Shown: piece after piece, positions 36,261-47,150 of the stretch
Numbering within the stretch: position 1 is the first letter of the stretch
How the letters are laid out: the number at the start of each line of letters is the position of its first letter
Origin: Aspidiotus rigidus
Lineage: Eukaryota; Arthropoda; Insecta; Hemiptera; Diaspididae
Length of the DNA: 64,000 nucleotides
NCBI GenBank assembly: GCA_035079385.1
Contig: JAVHKY010000024.1
Coordinates: forward strand, 1,054,001 to 1,118,000
Reading direction: 5' to 3'
Notes under the pieces: generated by a model
The model's database searches: none
The model's input: only the letters and a program-made list of their open reading frames with translations
What the model was told of the DNA's origin: nothing
Translations under genes and position numbers: made by a program

Positions 36261-36399
36261 AATCACTGGCACCCAGGAAAACTCATTTCAATTTGAAATC
36301 AATCTTAATACCGAAACCAATTCGACCTATAAAACAGGTTTCCTGCGTTTCTCGTCTAACTTCGTTAAGGGAGCCCTACTTTTTTTTACTTTTTACCGT

Positions 36400-38300
36400 T
36401 GGGGAAAAATTTTTCATGTTTTATTTTCCGTTGTTCACTTAATATTTGGATTTTTCGAGTCGATCCATCGATAATCAACGAAGGTTAGCAGCGCTGATTC
36501 ACAGTCTAGAATTCGCACTAGAAGAATAAAGGAATTTGCTCGATTCTCTTCCCAACCTGCGCTTCCTTTGTAATATCGTCGAATTTTGTTACTAGGAATT
36601 TGCTCATTTTTCTCCTCGATTTCTCTTACACACCCCATGTGATGCCTTCGGATGTTTTCCAGCCCTTCAACAACATGAGGCCAGGCAATGAGACCGAGTT
36701 GGTGTTGCTTGTGCATCTAATTTTGTAAAACTTACGGGTAAGAATTCAGGTTCCCATGGGATACTTTCAACCTAAACCTTCTAAGTCTTTTCTCCGCTCA
36801 TATAGAAATCGACAATTCTGAACACTTTCATCTCGCAGGGTGGTTAGAGAAGTCATTATATCACGATTAAGAGTCGGCCTATTTTAAAAGGAGCTTTAGA
36901 TTGTATAAAAGACAAAAACAATCCCTGGAATTCGTCGAGTGGTTGTGACGATGTTTCTCGAAACAACTGGTATCGTTTTTTCCAGAAACGGTTTTAATGA
37001 CGGCCATGAAATTTTTTTTAAACAAATAAATCGATGAGTAATGCTAGAATGTATAGAAAAGAAACACGCGGTCGTAAAAAAAAAGAAGAAGTACGAGTAA
37101 TAATTATAAACGAGGATGGATTCGTTTCGAAGCGGTGATATTCTCGAAGCAAAAACGAGATAAATCGGATTGGCATCTTTAATTTCTTTTCCCTCTCTTT
37201 CTCGATCGTTCTTCCCCGAGTTGCTCGTCGTCCAGCTTGATGAATCTGGGAAGTAGGCCTCGATCACGACCTTGCAACACTTATATAAATTCGAACGTGG
37301 AAATACTCGTTGGAAATTTCATTTCGCGAAATTTTTAACATGTAAACGAGCCTCATTTTTATAGATTGTCGGTCGAAAAGTCACGATAGCGCTTCTGCAG
37401 TTACACGGACGAACCGGTTTTCGTGATTATATGTTACACGAGTATAAGGTGAGATGAAATAGTCATCACGTGGTGGCAGTGAGGAACGATGCACGAGTGA
37501 CTCTAAAATCGTTTGATTGATGATACACGAGGCGTAGGTGTGAGCGAGGTGAATGTTTTTATAAAGATAATGTCAACTAACACTAGGTGGTTGAGAAAGT
37601 GAAGAATAGGATTTGTGCATTACTCTGTATCAACTGTGATGGTCATGTCGCACGTGGTCGCCAGGCAGGTATCTTTTTCCGAAAACGCGGAATTGTTTTC
37701 GGTGCGCGCTCAGCTTCACGAATGCCTGCTGTCCTTCTTCGTAGGTACTAAAGATCGTTCAGAAAAGAGAGGAAGGAAGAGAAATGAAAAGGTGGTACAT
37801 CGTTAAAAGGTACACTATTCATGGGGATTCAGCGAAAATAGAAAAAAAGTCACGAAACCAGCTGACTGGTCTATTTAACGTTGTTCGTCAGGCCTTTCTT
37901 TTCAAACGTACTCGCATTCTCGCCTATATCGTTTGGCATTGCAGTCGAACGATGATGGTTTAGTCATCGTCGCCGTCGACTCTATTTTTTGCTCTCTACT
38001 ACCTCTTTTTTTAAATCGACAGGTTGTGAGACAGTCTGATATGTCGTACAAGTTCGCTCGAATTATCGGATATCGTTCGTCGTCTGTGCGCTTGTTCTTT
38101 TTTTTTCTCTCTCTCTATGCGACGATAAGTGATTGGAACTAGTTAGTGTGGTTGTATCGCATTCCATTTTGCGGTATCGCGAGGCCGTTTACGGATCGGT
38201 AATCAGTCGGCGAAGAATTTGTCCGGAAGAGGCTGAGCAGTGGAATGCTCGAGCGCGACCACGCCGCCGAGTCGTAGAATGACGAGAAACGTGCTCGAAG
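36400..38300. other. Unique region upstream of the candidate first exon
   Basis: Non-repetitive, with more CpG than the surrounding intron after about 37900, and a CTCTCTCTCT stretch near 38108. It is a plausible promoter and 5' UTR for the exon at 38301, but no TATA box can be assigned with confidence. Confidence 0.4.
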
Positions 38301-38564
38301 ATGAATACGTTCCATCATCAGCAGCAGCGTGACTACCATCCGGCCCAACCGTCCGTGTTCGTGCACGATGGATACGCGACTATCAGACGCGCACCGTTGT
38401 CGTGCCGTGCGCGATTGCCGCAGCAACAACAGGTACCTCAACCGCATTCGTTGGACACGGTAATGGAAGAGCAGCCGGCTGTCCAATTCCGGCCTAAGAC
38501 GAACGTACCGTGGTGGGAAATCGCTACGCGTAGGTCCAAGTACCATAGTTGCTCCGATTTGCAG
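38301..38564 (+). CDS. Candidate alternative first exon of navigator (short isoform)
   Basis: An ATG opens 88 codons that end exactly at TTGCAG|GTAAAT, a good donor, in phase 0, the same phase needed to enter the navigator exon at 54534. The peptide is His/Gln-rich at the start (FHHQQQRDYHPAQPS), has a QQQQ run, and ends in a distinctive NVPWWEIATRRSKYHSCSDL block. The DNA is non-repetitive and codon-like in composition. Sickie and NAV genes are known to use several promoters that give isoforms lacking the N-terminal domain, which fits. An independent small gene ending in the intron is the alternative. I infer the link; it is not proved by the sequence. Confidence 0.6.
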
Positions 38565-40140
38565 GTAAATGATCTGAATTTGTAGGTTTGGAAACTGCAC
38601 CACATCTGTATAGGACGTAAGTTATTCGGAATTTCTAGGGGTACATGGAATAGTTAGTGGACCCATACCTAAAACGCTCGTTGTTCACAAAATTTGGCAG
38701 ACAAGTTTCCCATTTCAAGAACAATGACGGTTTTGATTAGACATAGCAGTGACTTACTAATGTTGAACCACAGGAAGAATTTGACATATAGAATGTAGAG
38801 ATATTATTTGGATGGTCTCATATCAACTCCTAGATTATAGGGCCGGGCATCACGTGCCCTCTTCACATTTTACCGTCGATGCATAATAAAATCGAAAGAC
38901 TCGTAATGTTATACCTATGTATATCGTGTGTGTAGAACTAACCGAGTGTAGCTTCCAGGCCACCTCTATCATACCCTTGATCAGGAAACTTGTCGAGTTT
39001 AACGAACCAAAACGCGTAATAGCTGCCAATAGAACTGCCGCTCGCCTCTTCGGCAATCGTGCTCTGCGTCGAGCCGCGACTATTCGCGCACAAAAAACGT
39101 GCATTTACGATTTCATATAATGACGGCGAACAGCGTGCGCACGTATCTCGAAAAAGTCCATTTCTCCGTATCGTATATAGCGTGATTAAAGTCGTCGATA
39201 ATGCGCGGACCACCACAAATAATCTTCTACAAATTATCGCATAATTACTCCTGCATTCTCTGACAATAGAAGACCTCACAACGTCGAGAATATACGAGTA
39301 TCAACCATTTTCTTTATATAGTTTTGTGCGAGGCGGACTTCGCGGCGTTCTATTCAACACGGAATTTGATACAAAGGAAAGTTGGAAGTGATTTTAAGGG
39401 GTGTGTACCAAAATTCGCTCATGAGTCACTTGCGAAATGGGTGAAATATTTTTAAAAGTTTCTCCCTCCCATGCAGCTCAAAAATGGAAATTTTTTCATT
39501 CTCACACTTGTAGTGCGAGTGATTAAATTTTCTGTGCTACGTTCGTGGTGGATTGTGCCATAGAGTGGTCTTTCTCCCCGCGGGACCCAATTCCGACAAT
39601 CGATGGATTTTTAAAATAGAGATGGATGAAATTTTTCCTTCTAAGGGGTAGATATGAATATGCGACTCTTCTTCTATATAATATAAGAAGGCGATCTATA
39701 CTTAGATTTTGACGAGCTGAATACGACAATATAAATTTTTACATGAGTTCGCGCAAAATTTTCGCGACACGAAGCGAAATAAAATTGTAAAATTGACGAG
39801 CGTCTAGTGTTTCAATGCGCGGCGCTCAGCGACTGAGCGACAATGAACGAGGAGTGTAGGCGTGGTCCCGCGCACCGTATGCTGGTGGTTCATCGTAAGC
39901 CGCGATACAAAAGTTATCAAAATATTTTTATTGAATAATATTCAAAATGTATTCTCATTTCTAAAGTGTAATTTCCCTTCAATGGATATTAGGTATCATA
40001 GGATTTCTCTCTGTGAAACATTATTATCAATGTTATTTCCTGGTACCTAATACAGATTCTAACACAATTGAAACACGTTTAGATTTTCTTTGAGTATTTT
40101 TGTTTTTTAACAACTGTCGGATGGAAGGGAGGGCCTCCGC
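38565..40140. other. Intron, low repeat content
   Basis: No transposon ends and no convincing coding region. Short open frames on both strands overlap each other and have no recognisable motifs. Confidence 0.35.
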
Positions 40141-40149
40141 CTCCGCGGA

Positions 40150-40850
40150 GTCGTTCAAGAGCCGTGATGTAAATATGGGTATCCATAATAACCCACCCAT
40201 GGTGAAGAGAATCAGCAATCTAGACGGAAGAAAAGGACAAGGAAAGCCCTAGCGGGGTGTACAAGTTCAGTTGTAAGCAGTGCGAGGATATCTACATAGG
40301 CGAGACTGGGAGAGAGTTCGAGATCAGGAGAAAAGGAGCACAAAATGTCAAGGGAGATAGAAGATGGCAAGTCACTGTTTGGGAAGCACTGTAACAAAGA
40401 ACATCCCAATGGAGAGGGACGTAGAGAATTGTACAGAAAGAAGGAAACTGAGGAGATTGCAAAAGCAAAGAGAAAGAAAGTCATCCTCTTGAACAATGTA
40501 ATCACATTTAAAAGAGAAAAATTATTTGGTCTGGTGATTGGACGAGAGAAGAAGAACAGAACTGACCAATGAGATGACAGAAAGCCAGGTAGCCAATAGA
40601 AATACAGCATTTAGGCCAAAAGAGTAAACCATTTACTAAGCATCACATTATTAGCCAATAAAAACACAGTGTCATATTATTGTGAGAAGTTTCTGAGAGT
40701 GAACCAATCACAACACAGTATTGTTATAGCCATTAAGATAACTGCGTATTCTGTTTGTTTGGTTTTTTTTTTCATTTTTGTCTTTGTAGTTACAAGACAA
40801 ATGGATAGATTGAAAGTTAGTTAGCACCCAATGATCCTATAAATCTAATT
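40150..40850 (+). mobile_element. Penelope-like element tail with GIY-YIG endonuclease relic
   Basis: Positions about 40255-40450 read GVYKFSCKQCEDIYIGETGR followed by EFEIRRK and, in another frame, SREIEDGKSLFGKHCNKEHP. That is the GIY-YIG nuclease domain that follows the reverse transcriptase in Penelope-like elements. Frameshifts make it non-functional. Beyond it comes a non-coding tail with four CCAAT boxes (40566, 40593, 40655, 40704). It is the outer part of the left arm of an inverted duplication. Confidence 0.78.
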
Positions 40851-40851
40851 C

Positions 40852-40928
40852 GAAGCGCTGCGTGGAAAAGGGGCCTCCGTCCAATGTATTTCTTATGGAA
40901 CGGAGGCCCCTTTTCCACGCAGCGCTTC
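40852..40928. mobile_element. 77-bp perfect hairpin element, copy 1
   Basis: Two perfect 29-base arms, starting GAAGCGCTGCGTGGAAAAGG, around a 19-base loop. The matching place in the right arm of the inverted duplication (near 47145) has no hairpin and reads CTAATTTATT, giving an empty site with an ATT duplication. A second copy lies at 59949-60027. Confidence 0.85.
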
Positions 40929-41625
40929 ATTTATTAAAATATAATGGTGAATAAATAAATTATTAATTTTATTAAATCAAATAATATAATTTTATATGAT
41001 AATAAATCACCATGATTTTTTATAGTAATTATTAATTCTATAAATTTTATCATAATAATATTATTTAATTTTAATTTGAATTTGATTATTATGATATTTT
41101 AATTAATATAATTATCATTATTATTATTTTAGTAAAATGAAATTATAATTGAAATATTATATTAAGGTTTATTTATAATTATAAAAATTTTTAAATAAAT
41201 TTGTCAATACAATTATCAATTACATATTTATTATATCTGAATTATTATTTTTTTCTGCTTTTTTTTTTTTTTTCTTTCATACTATTATATTCAAATAAAT
41301 ATTTTGATCTATTTTTTAATTAAAAAGTTTTACCTAATATTATATAATATTTTAAATTGCATTTTTTTATATCGATAGTAAATTTAATTATTTTATCATC
41401 TTCAAGTATTACTTTTATAATTGTTATTATGATAGGTGAAATAATATATTTAGTAATGAATTTATTCTATCGACTATTACTTAAAAAATTTATTTTATTT
41501 TCATTCAATATTTCGAATATAAGTTTCTAAATTTTAATGCAACAAACTCAATTCATTTTTCAATTTTTTATTTAATAACATTATTTTATATAACTTATAT
41601 AATTATGGGACCAATATTAATAATT

Positions 41626-42035
41626 GCCGTTGCCGCTGCCCTTTTTGTGGTCATCATTTAATTTAATAATTTGATCCTTTGACTAGAATCTGGTGAAGTT
41701 TCAAAGTAATCAAATTTTCACTTGCAAAGAAAATACATTTTTGTTTTTCATTTTGGGGGTTTTTCTTAGAATTTTTCATTTTTTCTGTTTAGTTTCTTAT
41801 TAAAATGATGAAATTCCGAATTTTCAGGGAGATTTTGACCCCTCCCCCCACCTTTCCTCCACAACCGAAAAACTTCTTTGCGCAACCACATACTAATATG
41901 TATTAGGTACTTGAAAGAAAGGATGATGAAACAAAAAAAAGAAAGAAAATAGAAGATAAACAAACTAAGAACTTTGAACGCATTTTTCTCAAACTACATT
42001 TTTTTGCTATGTGCCCTTATTGCAGCGGCACCGTC
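41626..42035. mobile_element. MITE inside the COX3 insertion, left arm
   Basis: Ends GCCGTTGCCGCTGCCC and GGGC…GCAGCGGCACCGTC are inverted. It is flanked by AATT on both sides (41622-41625, 42036-42039). The same element sits at the same place in the right arm (46058-46488) but is absent from the third COX3 copy, so it arrived before the inverted duplication formed. Confidence 0.8.
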
Positions 42036-42198
42036 AATTGTCATACTAATAATAAAACTAATTTTTGTTAATCAAAAAATTCATTTATTAAAATGATATT
42101 TATTTGTTGATATTGACATTTTTATTGATTTCATTTAAATTATCATTTCTTAATAATTTATTAAATTAAAATAAAATAATTATAAGTTATAAATTGAT

Positions 42199-42284
42199 TA
42201 GATATAATAGGTATCATACAAAACTTTACAAAGCCCCACAATTTTGTGCGGTTTTGTAAAGTTTTGTATGATATTATATCTAAT
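42199..42284. repeat. Hairpin palindrome in the left COX3 block
   Basis: ATCATACAAAACTTTACAAA (42213-42232) pairs with TTTGTAAAGTTTTGTATGAT (42253-42272). Pairing continues outward through TAGATATAATA/ATTATATCTA. Confidence 0.75.
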
Positions 42285-42482
42285 TAAGCATGTCCCGCAA
42301 CGTCGTTTCTATATTAATGAAATTATAAATCGATATCAATGATTTAATCAAATTTTAAATATAAAAGTTTAAATTAAATTTTTTTTTTTTTTTTTTTTAT
42401 TTTAATTAACGAGCTACTAGTTAATTTTGATAAATAAGAAATATAATGATAATATTATATACGATAAAAATTTGATGATACT

Positions 42483-42625
42483 AAATTATAAATAAATAAT
42501 TTATTAGCACCTATGTGCTAACTTAACTTTTAATCTAAAGATAACAGTGTTATACTTTTAAACTCATGTTGAAGGCCTTGTTCTAACTGATGATGTGGGT
42601 GACACCTGAAAGTACTCTTGTAAAA
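42483..42625 (+). mobile_element. Penelope-like terminal segment with hammerhead-like motif
   Basis: GTGCTAACTTAACTTTTAAT begins the segment and is inverted relative to the sequence before the COX3 block (ATTGAAAGTTAGTTAGCACC at about 40810). CTGATGA at 42587-42593 is followed by a G/C-rich stem and GAAA at 42608, then GTACTCTTGTAA. Confidence 0.6.
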
Positions 42626-42779
42626 GCAACTGACGAATGAGAATCGTATCCGTATACTTGAATCTTTTTGAATCATTGAATACGTTTTTTAAGAAGAAAA
42701 TTTGAATCCGTTTTTTGATGTCCATGCAGTGATTGAGTTGAGAATATCCTAGAGGAGACAACGAACTCTGTGGGAGTTA

Positions 42780-43145
42780 GCCGAGCAGATAGAGCTGTTA
42801 TAATCGTCGCAAAATATGCTGGATGAGGGGAGGCATGTCGTTGATAGCCATTAAGATAAGTATTTGTAAAACACGAAAAACTTCGCCTTGGGCGATTCCG
42901 TTCTGGACCGAGAGAAGAGAGTACGTTATGTTATGCATTCTTACTAAAAGGGTTCTGTCGTTGAGAAAAGTTTGCAGGATATTTGGGAAGTTGCCTAGAA
43001 GACCAATTTCGGGGAGTTTAGTGGAGATAAGGTGTCTCCGGACCCGAGGAATGTGAAATATGTCGAAAGAGTTATTCAACAGACGGGGAGGGGGTAGTGA
43101 GAAATTTTGAAATATGGCTAACTTGATGAGGGGACAACAAGTCAC
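42780..43145 (-). pseudogene. Non-LTR reverse transcriptase relic
   Basis: On the minus strand the frame includes VRMHNITYSLLSVQNGIAQG followed by EVFRVLQILILMAINDMPPL. This fits the conserved S-x-GVPQGS-x-L-P-x-LF-x-YINDLP region of jockey/R1-type reverse transcriptases. The catalytic FADD box is not seen. Degraded. Confidence 0.6.
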
Positions 43146-44940
43146 TCCAGTGTCACTCTTCTTGCGATCGTGATAAAAACAAACTTTTTTGGAGATAATT
43201 TATTGGACCAAAAATGTTACATCCAACGTCTACCAGGAAAATTGTTGCGCGTATGGTGAGCCTCTTACTTATTCAACATAATGAAAATCGAGGGAAAGAA
43301 CTTTTTTTGTGGAACGTTGTATTTTTGACAAACATAATTTCTATTGTATACTCTGTTACCTCCTTTGCTCTATATTCTTATCACCATTTGTTTGTATTGT
43401 TGTCACTTGTGAAGGTACTGCAAAACTACGTTTAATATAGTGATTTGACACCATGTGTGCGTTGAACATTCAGTAGTTCTAATCCAAATCGACGTCTAAA
43501 CCTATTTATAATGAATCATACTCGTTTACATGTATATATTCAACAATGCTGGGACGCGAGCTATTCTCTTATGAAGGAACTCGTTTTTTTTTTTTTTTTT
43601 CGTCGTCGCGGTCGTCTTCTTCCGATGTTTGCAATAATGTAACTAATGTCATCGCTCGACTTATCCGGTTATTGTTGTTATCGCATCGTTACCATCATTC
43701 AAGAATAACGAGCTGGCGTACATTATTGTGATGTCTCCTGGATTGCTGCGACATTTTTCTTTCACTTCGCTATTAAAACTTCGTCGCTCTCGTGTTTCCT
43801 CAGTAAATTTTTGTGCACTATGATCGAGAACGAAAAAAAAAAAAAAGGTTGTAAATTGTTACCCCGTTCTTGACATTCGGTAAATAAATAGAAGTCCAGA
43901 ACGGGTGGATAACTCGACTTTCGTGACTATAGATTAATGTCGCCGAACAAATAAGGAAATATTACATACAAACGAATATAAACTGAACGAGTATTGATCT
44001 GCGTCGCAAAATCTGTGTGGTTTGCTACTTGGTGGTCCTTCCTTGTTATATATAGGAAAGATGAATTATCGACTCGCTGCCGTATAACGGTCGCGGCGAA
44101 AATTACCCAGTTAAATATTGTTTTGAAACTTTAAAAGGGATCTGCGTGAGCAAATATTGTGGCCAGCGTATACGATCAGAGCGCATCGTAAGTCTCGATT
44201 TGTATTTGCGAAGTGGTCAATGATGATGGGAAACTGTAAATAAACGAGAAATGCGGCTGCATTGACTGCGCCATACACGTGGTTGTTTACTATTGGACTG
44301 TCCGTGGGTTCATTCATCGCGGAGTTCATAATAATAAGCGTTCTCTGGTGCATACAACAACAACAGTTGTGAATTTTGACTGTATCGATCTTTCATTATT
44401 ACGAAAATATAATAATGATACGATTAATCAAACGGTACCTAATATTGTGATTCATCGGTCACGGATGCGGAGTCACCGACCAGAGTAAAATGCTTTTTTG
44501 CATTTGCATTATATTGTGTACCGTAACAACGTATTAAACTTCTTTTTTTGTGTGTGTGCGTAAAATATTTTAGCGTGAAAGTCCGTCCTCGCTAACCAGA
44601 AAAGAAAGTACTTTTAAGCTGCGAGCATAAATCGCGAACCATGGTCCAATCAAAAATCGCCAATTAATCTAGTCGACTCTGGAGAGCCGCTAGTGTAATT
44701 CTTTAATGCTGGAGTTTCACCTCATCAATTAGAGCAACGTTGCGAGAATTTCGCTATAGCTCTAGAGATCGAGTGTGATACGTCACGAATTAGTAGAATT
44801 CTTACTCAGTGTGGGGTGCGGTATAAAATCACATGCTGATGACGGTTTTGTTCATAGAATTGTACTCGAAAGTAAAGTATAAGCTCTCGGCTGAAATCGG
44901 TACGGTGATGTGCTCTGTAGTCTCCAGTACCTCACTGAAG
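43146..44940. other. Low-repeat intron segment
   Basis: No transposon ends or gene recognised. Poly-T at 43586-43599 and poly-A near 43833-43846 only. Confidence 0.35.
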
Positions 44941-44949
44941 TCAGAATTG

Positions 44950-45510
44950 TCCGTGGGGATGGAAGTGAGTCTGTCTATCATTGAAGTATAAAAGTAGGTC
45001 GGGTGTGAGAGTGTGGGTGGAGAGAGCCGCTGATGGCGATTCCGGTGTTCGTGGGTTTTTCGAAATATTTGGTTTCAACGAGAGAGACGGTCAGGTCCAG
45101 AAAGTTTGACGATCTCCCACCAACTTCAAGAGTGAAATGCATCTCTGGGTAGTACGAATTGATGAGGTTTAAGAAGTCGTTTAGTTACTGATCCGTTCCA
45201 TTCCGTACGCAAAAAATATCATCCACGTAGAGGAACCATTTCACGAGGGGGGGGGGGCGTGGATGAGTGAGGATCATCGAGAATAACCGCTCCAAGTTTA
45301 GCTGTGAATACTTCTACGATTATTGGGAGTCCATCAGGAAATTCATAGGTAGTATTCTGGAGGGTACATCAATAAGATGTCAAAATTCCTTGACAACGTC
45401 GGCAGGAAGACCATCATTAAGTAGGGTTTCGCACATGATGTTGATGGTTTCTTGCACAAGGATATTTGTAAACATGTTGGAGGCGTCGAAGGATAAGAGT
45501 CTCGCATGTT
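44950..45510 (-). pseudogene. Penelope-like reverse transcriptase fragment
   Basis: The minus strand reads FDASNMFTNILVQETINIMC, then WFLYVDDIFCVRNGTDQ with the catalytic YVDD. It continues FLNLINSYYPEMHFTLEVGG, SSNFLDLTVSL and EKPTNTGIAI…LHPHSH, all in the order expected for a Penelope-like reverse transcriptase. A stop follows GTDQ and a poly-G tract breaks the frame. Non-functional. Confidence 0.8.
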
Positions 45511-45609
45511 TTGGAAACTTGCGCTACAAAAGCTTTTTTGACTTACATTCTTAAGTAATAAATTTTGTAATTTTCAAAATATTGTGACTGAAATTTGAGT
45601 GGTCAGATG

Positions 45610-45900
45610 CTAACCCATCATCACTTGTGTTGCTACTGAAAAACAAGGCTTTAAACTTGAATTTTCAAAGTATAACACTGTGATCCCATTGGCGATGACA
45701 ATGCTGTGTTGTGATCGGTTCACTCTTAGAACGTACTGATTCTTAAAATATGACTTTGTGTATTTATTGGCTGTGATATGCTCATTTGTGATTGGTTTAC
45801 TCTCTTGACCAATGTGCTGCATTTCCATTGGCTACCAGGTTTATTACCCATCTTATTGGTTGGTTCTGTTCTTCTTCTCTCAAAATTTGACAAAAACATT
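45610..45900 (-). mobile_element. Penelope-like tail with CCAAT boxes
   Basis: On the minus strand: CCAAT boxes in sequence, then AGTGTTATACTTTGAAAA, AAGCCTTGTTTTTCAGTAGC and a decayed hammerhead-like motif. Matches the tails at 40566-40740 and 56575-56710. Confidence 0.65.
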
Positions 45901-45904
45901 AATA

Positions 45905-47150
45905 TAAATTTATATTAATTATTTCGATGTAATAAATTATTAAGAAATAATAATTTAAATGAAATCAATAAAAATATCAATATCAACAAATAAATATCAT
46001 TTTAATAAATGAATTTTTTTATTAACAAAAATTAATTTTATTATTAGTATGACAATTGACGGTGCCGCTGCAATAAGGGCACATAGCAAAAAAATGTAGT
46101 TTGAGAAAAATGCGTTCAAAGTTCTTAGTTTGGTCATCTTCTATTTTCTTTCATTTTTTGTTTCATCATCCTTTCTTTCAAGTACCTAATATTAGTATGT
46201 GGTTGCGCAAAGAAGTTTTTCGGTTGAGGAGGAAAGGGGGGAGAGGGGATCAAAATCTCCCTGAAATTTCGGAATTCCATCATTTTAATGAGAAACTAAA
46301 CAGAAAAAATAGAAAATTCGAACAAAAGACCCCCAAAATGAAAAACAAAAATGTATTTTCTTCGCGAGTGCAAATTTGATTACTTTGAAACTTCATCAAG
46401 TTCTAGTTGAAGGATCAAATTATCAAATTGAATGATGGCAGCAAAAAGGACACATAAGCGTATGTGCCCTTGTTGGAGCGGCAGCGGCAATTATTATTAA
46501 TGTCCCTATAATTATATGAGTTATATAAAATAATGTTATTAAATAAAAAATTGAAAAATGAATTGAGTTTGTTAAATTAAAATTTAGAAACTTATATTCA
46601 AAATATTGAATGAAAATAAAATAAATTTTCTAAGTAATAGTCGATAAAATAAATTCATTATCTATCATAATAACAATTATAAAAGTAATACTTGAAGTTG
46701 ATAAAATAATTAAATTTATTATTGATATAAAAAAATTTAATTTAAATATAATATTAGGTAAAACTTTTATTAAAAAATAGATTAAAATATTTATTTGAAT
46801 ATATATGAAAAAAAAAAAAAAATGGTAATTCAAATATAATAAATATATAATCGATAATTTTATTGACAAATTTATTTAAAAATTCTTATGATTATAAATA
46901 AACCTTAATATAATATTTCAATTATAATTTCATTTTACTAAAATAATAATAATGATAATTATATCAATTAAAATATTATAATAATTAAATTTAAACTGTA
47001 ATGATAATATTATTATAATAAAATTTATAGAATAAATAATTCGTATAAAAGGTCATGGTGATTTATTATCATATAAAATTATATTATTTGATTTAATAAA
47101 ATTAATAGTTTATTTATTCACTATTATTAATAAATTAGATTTATAGGATC
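45905..47150 (-). pseudogene. COX3: Mitochondrial COX3 insertion, right arm copy
   Basis: Reverse-complement copy of the left arm block. The minus strand reads NFFISIINLIILSTSSITFI and related COX3 helices near 46640-46870. The same 430-bp MITE is present (46058-46488). It is diverged by substitutions and small indels, so the duplication is not recent. Confidence 0.7.
46058..46488. mobile_element. MITE inside the COX3 insertion, right arm
   Basis: Inverted-orientation counterpart of 41626-42035, with ends GACGGTGCCGCTGC and GCGGCAGCGGC and AATT flanks. Confidence 0.8.

Larger units (their letters stand above)
40930..42482 (+). pseudogene. COX3: Mitochondrial COX3 insertion, left arm copy
   Basis: AT-rich block that reads as cytochrome c oxidase subunit III with the invertebrate mitochondrial code. 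Recognisable segments in order are SPWFFMVI near 41015, FIISELLFF near 41225 (the ISEIFFF helix), LIILSSSSIT near 41390, IYFILMQYFE-like near 41490, and the region after the THV-IG motif from 42040. Frameshifts and a 410-bp MITE (41626-42035) interrupt it. It is bordered on both sides by Penelope-like sequence. Confidence 0.7.

Noticed and set aside
36896..37267. 123-residue minus-strand frame
   Set aside because: No domain and no splice or promoter context; it includes homopolymer-derived Phe runs.
38139..38603. 154-residue antisense frame over the candidate first exon
   Set aside because: The sense frame ends precisely at a phase-compatible donor, while the antisense frame has no such support.
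46630..46869. Membrane-like 79-residue frame on the minus strand
   Set aside because: It is part of the mitochondrial COX3 relic. I first considered ND5, but ISEIFFF-like and HVIIGT-like motifs in the aligned copies fit COX3 better.
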